Positions 27,699-36,588 of a stretch of 64,000 bases of DNA are shown here, one piece after another. The DNA comes from Schaalia sp. HMT-172. GTDB lineage: Bacteria; Actinomycetota; Actinomycetes; Actinomycetales; Actinomycetaceae. Location of the stretch: NCBI RefSeq assembly GCF_030644365.1, contig NZ_CP130058.1, forward strand, positions 558,001-622,000. The letters run 5' to 3'. Made by a program: the position numbers and the translations under genes. The first letter of the stretch is position 1. Each line of letters opens with the position of its first letter. The notes below the pieces were generated by a model. The model was not told the origin of the DNA. It saw only the letters and a list, made by a program, of their open reading frames with translations, and made no database searches.

Positions 27699-29396
27699 TC
27701 AGTTACCCGACTGGGAGCCGGTGGGGGTGGGGGACGGGGTGGGGCTGGGCGTCGTGCTCGGCGTCACGCTGGGCGTCGGCGCCGGCGTGGAACCCCACGT
27801 GCCGGACGAATCCGGGGTCTGCAGGATCGTCAGGTTCTCCAACTCCGCGTCTTGCGTGATGAGCACCGTGATGCCGCCGAGAGAGGACTTGCCCCACGAG
27901 GGGGAGGTCGCCGTCTTGTCGGAGCAGTCCCTCAGCGGAGCGGCCCAGCCGTCGTTGTCCATGTTCGTGGCCAGGGAATCGATGCTTGACTGGCACACGA
28001 TCTGGACGGGCTGCCCCTCGGCGACCTTGATCGTCAGGTTCTGCCAGGCCTGCCAGCTCACGGTGATCGACTTGGTGGTGCCCGCGGGGGCGCCGCTCAG
28101 GTCGAGCGTGACGGTGCCCAGGGGGCTCGAGCCCTGCACGGAGCTGACGGTCCAATCCACCGTCTTGTCGCTGGCCGGATTCTGGATCGTGGAGCCGATC
28201 GTGGTGATCGCGCCCTGCGTGGCCTCCGTGCCGATGGCGGCGGTGGGCAGCGCGACGATGATTCCGAGAATGGACAGAGTCGTGAGCCAGCCGGCGCTGC
28301 GGTCGCGCAGGGCCGCGATCGCGAGGGAGAGGCCGACGATGATCAGGCACACGCCGCCTCCGATGACGATGATGCGCGCGATCGTCTGGGACTGTGTTGC
28401 GGCCGTGATGAAGGGGATGGCGGGTCCCTTGTCAACCATGTAGATGCCGGCGAAGACGGCGGCAGCGACGAGGACCAGGAGGCCCGTGATAGCCAGGTTC
28501 GCGCGCGCGGACACCGTGCGGGGCCGGTGGGTCGGCGCGGGACGCGGGGTCCACTGAAGAGGCTTGGGCGGGCCCGAGGGGGGCCTCCAGCCCGGGTGGG
28601 GCTGGGAGGGATGAGCGGCGGCCGGGCGCGGCCCGGCCTGCGCGCCGGGGGCCCTGGAGGCGCTGGGGGAGTCTGCCGGGACTCCGTAGAAGGGGTATCC
28701 GGCGGGGTGCTCGGGGTTCGTTTGCCCCGGTGACGCGGGACCCGCGTCGCTAGCGGACGGGGTGGTTCCCCCAAAAGGGGCGGTGTCCCCCGCCGGCGAG
28801 GCGCCCTGCTGGCCGCCATACTGCGGGGTCCCGTACTGCTGGCCGCCGTACTGCGGGGTCCCGTACTGCGGGGTCCCGTACTGCTGGCCGGAGGCCCCCG
28901 GGCCGCGCCGCTTGTTCGACGAGCTGGCGGTGGCCACGACGAGATACACGAGGCCGATGAGGCCGCCGATGATGGCGAGCGCGAAGAAGGAGCCAAATCC
29001 GATGCCTGCGCCCCCGAAGATGAGGCCCGCGGAGGGGATGAGGGACGACAGGGAGAACAGGCCGAGGACAATGCCGCCGACAACGGCGATATCGAAGCGT
29101 CCCTCGAGGGCCTCCTCCAGGTGAATGCGGCCGTCCTGGGCCTCGGGCAGCAGGAGCCAACCGAGCGCGTAGGCGAGGGGCACGAAGGGGATGAAGAACG
29201 CGGCGAGGACGGTCAGTACTCGCACGAGGGACATGTCCCACCCGGTGCGGGCGGCCACGCCCGAGCAGACGCCGCCGATGACGCGAGGCTGCGCGCGGTA
29301 CCATCCCGAGCCGCGCATGGACTCAAAGAACCTGTTGCGGGGCGGGCGCTGCTGGTAGTCGCCGCTGGGGTCCGACGGACCGTGAGACCAACTCAT
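27699..29396 (-). CDS. PspC-domain membrane protein
   Basis: A 565-residue protein whose N-terminal ~70 residues form a PspC domain (RVIGGVCSGVAARTGWDMSLVRVLTVLAAF, here given only by its ends RVIGGVCSG and LVRVL). More helices follow (residues ~95-150), then a Tyr/Gly/Gln-rich repeat (YGTPQYGG units), a Pro-rich linker, further helices and a beta-rich C-terminal domain ending in a Pro/Thr/Ser tail. The ATG at 29396 has AGGAAG upstream. It is divergent from a histidine kinase that also has an N-terminal PspC domain, so the two probably sense the same envelope signal. PspC domains are linked to membrane-stress responses. Confidence 0.85.
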   Translation of the reverse strand: MSWSHGPSDPSGDYQQRPPRNRFFESMRGSGWYRAQPRVIGGVCSGVAARTGWDMSLVRVLTVLAAFFIPFVPLAYALGWLLLPEAQDGRIHLEEALEGRFDIAVVGGIVLGLFSLSSLIPSAGLIFGGAGIGFGSFFALAIIGGLIGLVYLVVATASSSNKRRGPGASGQQYGTPQYGTPQYGGQQYGTPQYGGQQGASPAGDTAPFGGTTPSASDAGPASPGQTNPEHPAGYPFYGVPADSPSASRAPGAQAGPRPAAAHPSQPHPGWRPPSGPPKPLQWTPRPAPTHRPRTVSARANLAITGLLVLVAAAVFAGIYMVDKGPAIPFITAATQSQTIARIIVIGGGVCLIIVGLSLAIAALRDRSAGWLTTLSILGIIVALPTAAIGTEATQGAITTIGSTIQNPASDKTVDWTVSSVQGSSPLGTVTLDLSGAPAGTTKSITVSWQAWQNLTIKVAEGQPVQIVCQSSIDSLATNMDNDGWAAPLRDCSDKTATSPSWGKSSLGGITVLITQDAELENLTILQTPDSSGTWGSTPAPTPSVTPSTTPSPTPSPTPTGSQSGN

Positions 29397-29552
29397 GGTG
29401 CACTTCCTCTCGATGGGATCCACGATGCGTGGATCGATACCACTACTCAACCAAACAACAGGGGTGCTCCGACAGTAGGGGACTCCCTGAACGGCCCCTG
29501 ATTGTCTCGGGGGTACCCCTGGCCTCCTGCCCGGGCGTGCCACAATGGGAGG

Positions 29553-30845
29553 GTGAGCAGACCCGAGAGTTACCCCCGACCGGGGTGGACGCCGCCCATT
29601 CCGGCGCCCCCCGCCAGGCCTCCGCTCGTGCGCGCGACCTCCTCCAGCCCCGACATGCCCACCCCCTGGATGGGGGGCGTCTGCTCGGGCCTGGCCGTGC
29701 ACCTGGGGATCCCGGTGCTCCTCGTGCGCGTCACGCTCATCGGCTTCACCGTGCTCGGCGTGGGCGCCCTCGCCTACCTGTGGCTGTGGGTGACGGTCCC
29801 CGAGGACACGCCCGAGGCCTCGGCGTCGGGCACGCTCAGCCCCGGCCTCGTGCGCCTGCGAGAGGAACGGGCGGCCCAGGTCGCGCGTAACCGCATGATC
29901 GCGACGGGCGTGGGGCTCCTGGTTGCCGCCGTGGCCGGCACGATCCTGAACGCGACGAGCACCCTCGACTGGCGCGACATGGGATCCATCATCTCGATCG
30001 TCTCCGGCATTACCCTGGTGTGGAGCCAGAGCCGCGAGGTGCGCAACTGGCGCTCTATGCGCTTCATCGGGGCGGTCCTGGGCGGCATCGCGCTGCTCAG
30101 CCTCGGCGTCGTCATGGTCGCCTCACGCGACAACCCGCCCGTCATCCTGCTGCGCGGCGGCCTCATCGGCGCGGCCCTGGTCGCCGGCGTCCTCTTCGCC
30201 CTCGTGCCCATGTGGCTGCGCACCACCAAGGACCTGTCCCAGGCCCAAGCCCAGCGCGTGCGCGACGCCGAGCGCGCCGACATCGCCGCCCACCTGCACG
30301 ACTCCGTCCTCCAGGCCCTGACCCTCATCCGCGCCTCCGCCGAAGACCCCGCCCGCGTGCGCGCCATCGCCCTGACGGAGGAGCGCGAGCTGCGCGCCTG
30401 GCTTTACACGGGCCACGCCGGGGCCGCCGACTCCCTCGAGGCCGCCGTCACCGAGGCCGTCGTCGGGGTCGAGAGCCGCTACGGCGTGCCCATCAGCGTC
30501 GTCGTCGTCGGCGACATGCGGCCGGGTCCCGGTGAGCTCGCCCTCGTCGCGGCCCTGGCCGAGGCCTGCCAAAACGCCGTGCGCCACGGCGCCCCGCCCG
30601 TCTCCGTCTACGTCGAGGTGCGCCCCCAGGCCGTGGAGGCCTTCATCAAGGACAGCGGCGCGGGCTTCGACCTCGCCACCATCGCCCCCGACCGCCACGG
30701 CGTGCGCGACTCCATCGTGGGGCGCATGCGCCGCGCCGGGGGAGAGGCCACGATCAGGCGTCTCGCGCGCGGAACCGAAATCGCCCTGAGCGTTCCCCGC
30801 TCCGATATCCTGGAACAAACAGCCCCGACCGGGAGGACACAGTGA
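29553..30845 (+). CDS. Sensor histidine kinase with N-terminal PspC domain
   Basis: A ~430-residue sensor kinase. The N-terminus holds a PspC domain (MGGVCSGLAVHLGIPVLLVR) and several membrane helices. The cytoplasmic part is of the HisKA_3/DesK-LiaS type, with H-box AAHLHDSVLQALTLI and ATP-binding motifs EACQNAVRHG and DSGAGFD. GTG at 29553 is chosen: GGGAGG is directly adjacent and CACAAT lies six bases upstream, so the mRNA may be leaderless. Its stop overlaps the response-regulator start (GTGA). It probably detects envelope stress together with the divergent PspC gene. Confidence 0.88.
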   Translation: MSRPESYPRPGWTPPIPAPPARPPLVRATSSSPDMPTPWMGGVCSGLAVHLGIPVLLVRVTLIGFTVLGVGALAYLWLWVTVPEDTPEASASGTLSPGLVRLREERAAQVARNRMIATGVGLLVAAVAGTILNATSTLDWRDMGSIISIVSGITLVWSQSREVRNWRSMRFIGAVLGGIALLSLGVVMVASRDNPPVILLRGGLIGAALVAGVLFALVPMWLRTTKDLSQAQAQRVRDAERADIAAHLHDSVLQALTLIRASAEDPARVRAIALTEERELRAWLYTGHAGAADSLEAAVTEAVVGVESRYGVPISVVVVGDMRPGPGELALVAALAEACQNAVRHGAPPVSVYVEVRPQAVEAFIKDSGAGFDLATIAPDRHGVRDSIVGRMRRAGGEATIRRLARGTEIALSVPRSDILEQTAPTGRTQ

Positions 30846-31492
30846 CCATCCGCATCCTCGTCATCGACGATCACCCCATGGTTCGCGCCGGGGTGCGATC
30901 CGAACTCGAAAACTCCGGGGCCGACCTCGAGATCGTCGGGGACGCCTCCGACGTCGAAGGCGCCATCGCCGCCTGCCGCGCCCTGACCCCCGACGTCGCC
31001 CTCCTCGACGTGCACCTGCCCGGCGGCAACGGCGGAGGCGGCGCCGAAGTCGCCAGCGCCTGCCGCGACATCGAGGGCCTGCACTTCCTGGCCCTGTCCG
31101 TCTCCGACTCCGCCGAAGACGTCGTCCAGGTCATCCGGGCGGGCGCTCGCGGATACGTCACCAAGTCGATCTCCACGCCCGACCTCGTCGAGGCCATCGG
31201 GCGAGTGGCGGCCGGGGACGCCGCCTTCAGCCCGCGCCTGGCCGGCTTCGTGCTGGACGCTTTCGGCACCGGCGAGGTCTCCACGACCGACAGCGAGCTG
31301 GACCTGCTCTCCGCCCGCGAGCAGGAGGTCATGCGCCTCATCGCCCGCGGCTACACCTACAAGGAAGTCGCCCACGACCTGTTCATCTCCATCAAGACCG
31401 TGGAAACGCACGTCAGCTCCGTCCTCCGCAAACTCCAGCTCTCTAACCGCAACGAGCTGACGCGATGGGCCATGCAGCGCCACATCGTGTGA
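30842..31492 (+). CDS. NarL/LuxR-family response regulator
   Basis: A 216-residue two-component regulator. The receiver domain has the acidic pocket IDDHP and phosphoacceptor D56 in LLDVHLPGG, with the lysine in YVTKSIS. The C-terminal LuxR-type helix-turn-helix is SAREQEVMRLIARGYTYKEV followed by SIKTVETHVSSVLRKL. The GTG start overlaps the kinase stop by four bases. Its targets probably include the divergent PspC operon, by analogy with LiaSR-like and PspC-linked systems. Confidence 0.93.
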   Translation: MTIRILVIDDHPMVRAGVRSELENSGADLEIVGDASDVEGAIAACRALTPDVALLDVHLPGGNGGGGAEVASACRDIEGLHFLALSVSDSAEDVVQVIRAGARGYVTKSISTPDLVEAIGRVAAGDAAFSPRLAGFVLDAFGTGEVSTTDSELDLLSAREQEVMRLIARGYTYKEVAHDLFISIKTVETHVSSVLRKLQLSNRNELTRWAMQRHIV

Positions 31493-31541
31493 GGTCAGCC
31501 CCCTTTCGCGCGCGCCTTCTTTAGCGGGGGCCGTGCGTGCC

Positions 31542-31547
31542 TACAAT
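31542..31547 (+). promoter_or_regulatory. Candidate -10 box for the DUF1846 gene
   Basis: TACAAT stands 77 bases before the start codon; no convincing -35 is seen 16-18 bases upstream. A transcript starting near 31554 would carry a ~70-base leader without an obvious structure. Confidence 0.35.
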
Positions 31548-31623
31548 GGAATCCCGAGGGCGCGACAGCGCCTGCCCGCCCCGCACGGACGGCCTCTCCT
31601 ATTTCCGCGACCTCGGAGGATGC

Positions 31624-33114
31624 ATGCATCGCATCGGTTTTGACAGTGATCAGTACGTCGAGATGCAGTCTCGACACATCGCCCAACGACGCGGCGAGTT
31701 CGGCGGCAAGCTGTATTTGGAGTTCGGCGGCAAGCTGATCGACGACATGCACGCCTCGCGCGTCCTGCCCGGCTTCACGCCCGACAACAAGGTGCGGATG
31801 CTGCGCGAGCTGGCCGACGAGGTCGAGATTATCGTCGCCGTCAACGCGAAGGACTTCGCGCGCCGCAAGGTCCGCGCCGATATGGGAACCACCTACGACG
31901 ACGAGGTCCTGCGCCAGATCGACGAGTTCCGCGAGCGCGGCCTGTTCGTCGGTTCCGTCGTCATCACCCAGTGGACGGACGACAATAAGGCGGCCGCCGA
32001 GGTCAAGGAGCGTTTCGAGAAGCTCGGCATCCGCGTCTACCGTCATTTCCCGATCCCCGGATACCCGTCGGACGTGGAGCGCATCGTCTCGGACGAGGGC
32101 TACGGCGCGAACGAGTACGTTGAGACCAGCCGTGACCTGGTCGTCGTGACCGCCCCCGGGCCGGGTTCCGGCAAGATGGCGACCTGCCTGTCGCAGCTCT
32201 ACCACGACCACAAGCGCGGGATCGAGTCCGGCTACGCGAAGTGGGAGACCTTCCCGATCTGGAACATTGCGCTGGATCACCCGGTGAACATCGCCTACGA
32301 GGCGGCCACCGCCGACCTCGACGACGTCAACATGATTGATCCCTTCCACCTGGAGGCCTACGGGATCAAGACGGTCAACTACAACCGTGACGTCGAAATC
32401 TTCCCGGTCCTCAACCGCCTCTTCGAGAAGATCCTCGGATCCTCCCCCTACAAGAGCCCCACGGACATGGGCGTCAACATGGCGGGCCACTGCATCGTCG
32501 ACGACGATGCCTGCAGGGAGGCCTCGCGCCAAGAGATCATTCGCCGCTACTACAAGGCCCTGGTGACGGAGAAGAAGGAGATGAGCGAACCCGTGCAGTC
32601 GGCGCGCATCTCCCTGCTCATGAGCCGCGTGGGCGTGGGCCGCATGGACCGCCTGGTCGTGCGTCCCGCCCTGGACCTGGCCGAGGCCACCGGCGAGCCG
32701 GCCGCCGCGATCGAGCTGCCCGACGGCCGCATCGTCACGGGCAAGACGTCGGCGCTGCTGGGCTGCTCCTCGGCGATGCTCCTCAACGCCCTCAAGAAGC
32801 TCGCGGGCCTGCCCGACGAGGTCCAGCTCCTGGCTCCCCAGTCGATTGAGCCTATCCAGCGCCTGAAGACCCACGACCTGGGCTCGCGCAATCCGCGCCT
32901 GCACACCGACGAGGTCCTCATCGCCCTGGCCGTTTCCGCCAACGGTGACGACAACGCGCGCCGCGCCCTCGACCAGCTGTGCGCCCTTCGCGACTGCGAC
33001 GTGCACGAGTCCGTCATCCTGGGTCCCGTCGACGAGGGCATCTTCCGCTCCCTCGGCATCCAGGTGACCACCGAGCCCGTGTACGCGACCAAGTCGCTGT
33101 ACCGCAAGAAGTAA
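31624..33114 (+). CDS. DUF1846 family protein
   Basis: A 496-residue cytoplasmic protein of the DUF1846 family, which is conserved in anaerobes and lactic acid bacteria and whose role is not established. Recognisable blocks include [13 protein letters not shown] at the N-terminus, [20 protein letters not shown], the glycine-rich [18 protein letters not shown] and [21 protein letters not shown] [18 protein letters not shown]. The Gly-rich stretch resembles a nucleotide-binding loop. The ATG at 31624 has GGAGG five bases upstream. It stands alone, followed by a hairpin built from inverted GACGAGGCCGGGG words. Confidence 0.9.
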   Translation: MHRIGFDSDQYVEMQSRHIAQRRGEFGGKLYLEFGGKLIDDMHASRVLPGFTPDNKVRMLRELADEVEIIVAVNAKDFARRKVRADMGTTYDDEVLRQIDEFRERGLFVGSVVITQWTDDNKAAAEVKERFEKLGIRVYRHFPIPGYPSDVERIVSDEGYGANEYVETSRDLVVVTAPGPGSGKMATCLSQLYHDHKRGIESGYAKWETFPIWNIALDHPVNIAYEAATADLDDVNMIDPFHLEAYGIKTVNYNRDVEIFPVLNRLFEKILGSSPYKSPTDMGVNMAGHCIVDDDACREASRQEIIRRYYKALVTEKKEMSEPVQSARISLLMSRVGVGRMDRLVVRPALDLAEATGEPAAAIELPDGRIVTGKTSALLGCSSAMLLNALKKLAGLPDEVQLLAPQSIEPIQRLKTHDLGSRNPRLHTDEVLIALAVSANGDDNARRALDQLCALRDCDVHESVILGPVDEGIFRSLGIQVTTEPVYATKSLYRKK

Positions 33115-33121
33115 TCGCTTC

Positions 33122-33174
33122 GACGAGGCCGGGGTTTCCTTCGCGTATCAGCGCGGGGAGGCCCCGGCCTCGTC
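33122..33174. terminator. Terminator made of an inverted GACGAGGCCGGGG pair
   Basis: 33122-33134 is perfectly complementary to 33162-33174 (13 bp), with a 27-base loop. Both arms are copies of the recurrent word. It lies seven bases after the DUF1846 stop. Confidence 0.6.
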
Positions 33175-33279
33175 GCGAACCGCCTGTCGCGGCCCGCCCA
33201 CCCCATCTGGCCGTTCGTGGCTGGCGCCACCCGGGGTGGGTGCCGCAGCTGAGGGTGGGGCGGTTTAGGCTTGGAGACG

Positions 33280-36123
33280 ATGAGTGACGCGACTTCTTTG
33301 CCTGACCTTGGTTTCCTGATCGGCCCCGATGGGGGCCGCCAGGACGACTACGTGCCGCCGGAGGTGCCCGCCTTCGACGTGGAGGATGCGCTGGGCGCCG
33401 ACTACGACGGCGGCTGGCCCGACATTGCCGTCCCCGGTGGGGGCTCGGGGGAGGCCTCCGCGTGGGAGGCTGCCCCGGCCTCGTCCGCGCCCGCGTGGGG
33501 CGAACCCCGCCGCCCCGGCGTGGACCCCGAGTCGCTCACGCGCGGCCTCAACGACCGCCAGCGCGAGGCCGTCACCCACGCGGGCTCGCCGCTGCTGATC
33601 CTCGCCGGCGCGGGCTCCGGCAAGACGCGCGTGCTCACGCACCGCATCGCCTACCTGCTGGCCACTGGACGCGCGCGGGCTGGGGAGATTCTGGCGATCA
33701 CCTTCACGAACAAGGCAGCCGCCGAGATGCGCGAGCGCGCGGGCGCCCTCGTGGGCGACGACGCACGCCGCATGTGGGTGTCGACCTTCCACTCGGCGTG
33801 CGTGCGCCTGCTGCGCTACGAGCACGAGGCTGCGGGGCTGTCCTCGTCGTTCACGATCTACGACGCGCAGGATTCCCAGCGTCTCATCCAGATGGTCCTC
33901 AAAGCCCAGGACGTGGACATTAAGCGCTTCACCCTAAAGATGGTGGCGGCGCGCATTTCGGACGCGAAGAACGAGCTGATCGGCCCGAAGCGTTACGCCG
34001 AGACGGCTGGCAAAGACCCGGTCTCGCGCATCGTCGCGGACGCCTACGTCGAGTACGACAAGCGCATGCGCGCCTCGAACGCGCTGGATTTCGACGACCT
34101 CATCATGCGCACGGTCGACCTGCTGCGCGACAACCCGCTGATCGCCGAGCACTACCACCGGCGATTCCGGCACATCCTGGTCGACGAGTACCAGGACACG
34201 AACCATGCGCAGTACGTCCTCGTGCGCGCCCTCGTGGGGGATGGGTCCGATGGGGTCACGCCCGCCGAGCTGACAGTCGTGGGCGACTCCGACCAGTCGA
34301 TTTACGCCTTCCGCGGCGCGACGATCCGCAATATCGAGGAGTTCGAGCGCGACTTCACGGGCGCTCGCACCATCTTGCTGGAGCAGAACTATCGCTCGAC
34401 GCAGAACATCCTGTCTGCCGCGAACGCTGTGATCGCCCGCAACACGGGGCGCCGCGCGAAGAACCTGTGGACGGCCTCGGGCGACGGCGCGCTCATCACG
34501 CTGGACGCCGCCGATTCCGAGCACGACGAGGCGCGCTTCGTCGTCGGCGAGATCGACCGCCTCGCGGACTCGGGCGTCGACTGGGGCGACATCGCGGTCT
34601 TCTACCGCACGAACGCGCAGTCCCGCGCACTGGAGGAACTCCTCGTGCGCCAGGGCATCCCGTACCGCGTCGTCGGCGGCACGCGCTTCTACGAGCGCCG
34701 CGAAATCAAGGATGCACTGGCCTACCTGCAGGTCATCTCCAACCCCGACGACACGGTCGCGGCCCGCCGTGTCCTCAACGTCCCCAAGCGCGGCATCGGC
34801 GCGAAGGCCGAAGAGGCCATCGCTGCGCACGCCGCCCGCCACGGCATCTCGTTTGGCGCTGCCCTGCGCCACCTGTGGCTGCGCGCCGGGCGCCCCGCCG
34901 GTGAGGGCGAGGGGATCGACGTCGACGCGCTGGCCCGTTCCGCTTCCACGGACGAGGCCTTGGCTGATTCTTCCGTTTCCGTTTCCTCGGGCGGTGCGGC
35001 GGGGGAGAACCCGGGTGCTCGCGACGGTGCAGATGCGAGCGTGGCTGCGGATTCGAGCGCGGCTGCGGCCCCGGCCTCGTCCCCCGTCCCCTCCGAGAGC
35101 GCGCCCGAGACGGCGCCCGAGGTCCTGGGCATCACCGCCCGCGCCGCGAAGTCCGCGGCCGCCTTCTGGGGGCTCATCGAGACGCTTCGAGCCGCCGAGG
35201 CGCGCGGCGCATCCCAGGCCGACATCCTCGAGGAGGTCCTGGACCGCACCGGCTACCTGGCGGAGCTGCGCCGCAGCGAGGATCCGCAGGATGCCTCGCG
35301 CGTGGAAAACCTGGCGGAACTGCACTCGGTCGCCGGGGCCTTCGCGGCCGACGCGCCCGGCGGGACCCTCGCGGACTTCCTCGAGCGCGTCGCCCTCGTC
35401 GCCGACTCGGACCAGGTGCCCGCCGAAGGCGAGCGCGGCGGACAGGTCACCCTCATGACCGTCCACACCGCGAAGGGCCTCGAATTCCCGGCGGTTTTCG
35501 TGACCGGCATGGAGGACGGCACCTTCCCGCATCAGCGCAGCCTCGGGGATGAGAGCGAGCTGGAGGAGGAACGCCGCCTGGCGTATGTGGCGATCACGCG
35601 TGCGCGCGAACGCCTCTACCTGACGCGCGCGGCGGTGCGCAGCGCCTGGGGGACGCCGCAAGAGATGCCGCCCTCGCGCTTCCTCGACGACATCCCCGCC
35701 GAGCTCCTCGACGTGCGCCGCGCGGCCACATCCGGGGAGCGTATGCGCGCCTCCTACGGGGGTTCGTATGGTTCCGGGGCCTATGGTTCCGGGGCCTATG
35801 GGCGCTCCCGTCGCTCCGAGGGGCGCGACCCGTGGGGTGAGCGCGACGCCGGTGCCTTCGGGTCGGGGCGCGGTGGCGTGCCCGCGCAGACGGCCGGCGC
35901 GCGCACAGTGACCCGGATGGGCGTGGCTCCCGCAGCCAAGCCCGCCGAGGAGAAGCCGGTGCTCTCGCTCAAGGTCGGGGACCGTGTCAAGCACGCGACC
36001 CTGGGTGCGGGCACCGTCACCGGCGTCGAGGGGGAGGGGCCGCGCACCGTGGCTCGCATCCGCTTCGGCATGGCCGAGAAGCGCCTGCTCGTGCGCATGG
36101 CCCCGATGGAGAAGATTTCGTAG
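33280..36123 (+). CDS. pcrA: ATP-dependent DNA helicase PcrA/UvrD
   Basis: A 947-residue superfamily 1A helicase acting in DNA repair and replication restart. Motifs in order: LNDRQREAVTH (Q motif), LILAGAGSGKTRVLTHRI (Walker A), VDEYQDTNHAQY (motif II), VVGDSDQSIYAFRGA (III), LEQNYRSTQNIL (IV), VTLMTVHTAKGLEFPAVF (V) and EERRLAYVAITRARERLYL (VI). The C-terminus has the Tudor-like VGDRVKHATLGAGTV domain. There is an unusual Ala/Ser/Pro-rich insertion near residues 550-605 and ~85 poorly conserved residues at the N-terminus. Two copies of the recurrent word (33472 and 35068) are read as APASS in these two low-complexity parts. The ATG at 33280 may be leaderless. Confidence 0.95.
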   Translation: MSDATSLPDLGFLIGPDGGRQDDYVPPEVPAFDVEDALGADYDGGWPDIAVPGGGSGEASAWEAAPASSAPAWGEPRRPGVDPESLTRGLNDRQREAVTHAGSPLLILAGAGSGKTRVLTHRIAYLLATGRARAGEILAITFTNKAAAEMRERAGALVGDDARRMWVSTFHSACVRLLRYEHEAAGLSSSFTIYDAQDSQRLIQMVLKAQDVDIKRFTLKMVAARISDAKNELIGPKRYAETAGKDPVSRIVADAYVEYDKRMRASNALDFDDLIMRTVDLLRDNPLIAEHYHRRFRHILVDEYQDTNHAQYVLVRALVGDGSDGVTPAELTVVGDSDQSIYAFRGATIRNIEEFERDFTGARTILLEQNYRSTQNILSAANAVIARNTGRRAKNLWTASGDGALITLDAADSEHDEARFVVGEIDRLADSGVDWGDIAVFYRTNAQSRALEELLVRQGIPYRVVGGTRFYERREIKDALAYLQVISNPDDTVAARRVLNVPKRGIGAKAEEAIAAHAARHGISFGAALRHLWLRAGRPAGEGEGIDVDALARSASTDEALADSSVSVSSGGAAGENPGARDGADASVAADSSAAAAPASSPVPSESAPETAPEVLGITARAAKSAAAFWGLIETLRAAEARGASQADILEEVLDRTGYLAELRRSEDPQDASRVENLAELHSVAGAFAADAPGGTLADFLERVALVADSDQVPAEGERGGQVTLMTVHTAKGLEFPAVFVTGMEDGTFPHQRSLGDESELEEERRLAYVAITRARERLYLTRAAVRSAWGTPQEMPPSRFLDDIPAELLDVRRAATSGERMRASYGGSYGSGAYGSGAYGRSRRSEGRDPWGERDAGAFGSGRGGVPAQTAGARTVTRMGVAPAAKPAEEKPVLSLKVGDRVKHATLGAGTVTGVEGEGPRTVARIRFGMAEKRLLVRMAPMEKIS

Positions 36124-36238
36124 CTCGGGCTTCCCGGCGCTGCTCGGGCTTGGGGCCCCGCTGTGTGCCGGGCGGCGGCCTGGCTCTGTGGTCCTGACGG
36201 GTTTGCTGCAGGTAGCCCAGTTGTGGCTGTCAATCAGC
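36124..36238. other. Intergenic DNA before repeat element B
   Basis: GC-rich sequence after pcrA with no gene or clear terminator. With element B and 36352-36588 it forms a 465-bp gene-free stretch. Confidence 0.5.
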
Positions 36239-36351
36239 AATTTCGCACGTAATTCCCCTGCGATTAGTTCAAATTTTGAATTCATGTCGTTGGAATTGCA
36301 ACGTTTTCGGGTGGTCTCGAAAAATGACCGAGGGAAATTACGTGCGAAATT
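36239..36351. repeat. Structured intergenic element, copy B
   Basis: The arms AATTTCGCACGTAATT (36239-36254) and its exact complement (36336-36351) form a 16-bp stem around an 81-base interior, which contains the palindrome CGTTGGAATTGCAACG (36288-36303). It aligns nearly without gaps to the element at 23277-23386. Stem bases differ in a paired manner (GCATGC there, GCACGT here, each with a matching complement). It is AT-rich and non-coding. Confidence 0.7.
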
Positions 36352-36588
36352 TGTCTGGGCCCGTCATGCCGCATTGAGAGGCGTCAGATTGTCGATGTGA
36401 CGACGCCTGACCCGTGCGGGACATGCGACCCCAGCAATCCGCCCCGCAACGCAAAGCGTTGATAAAGCGAAATTGCGTTCCGGTCAAGGCCGTGACAAGC
36501 CTTGATAATGGGAGGAAATGGCGCGTTCGTGCCGGTCGCACGTTAGAATTATTGCGCTGACCACACCACGTTCAACGGAGGGAATAAG
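36352..36588 (+). promoter_or_regulatory. sucC upstream region with a small hairpin
   Basis: TCAAGGC (36484-36490) pairs with GCCTTGA (36499-36505), followed by TAATGGGAGG. TAGAAT at 36544-36549 could be a -10 box, but no matching -35 is seen. A ribosome site GGAGGG precedes the sucC GTG. Confidence 0.3.

Noticed and set aside
31537-31623. Longer N-terminus for the DUF1846 protein
   Set aside because: The extra 29 codons are not conserved in style and the ATG at 31624 has a strong GGAGG site.
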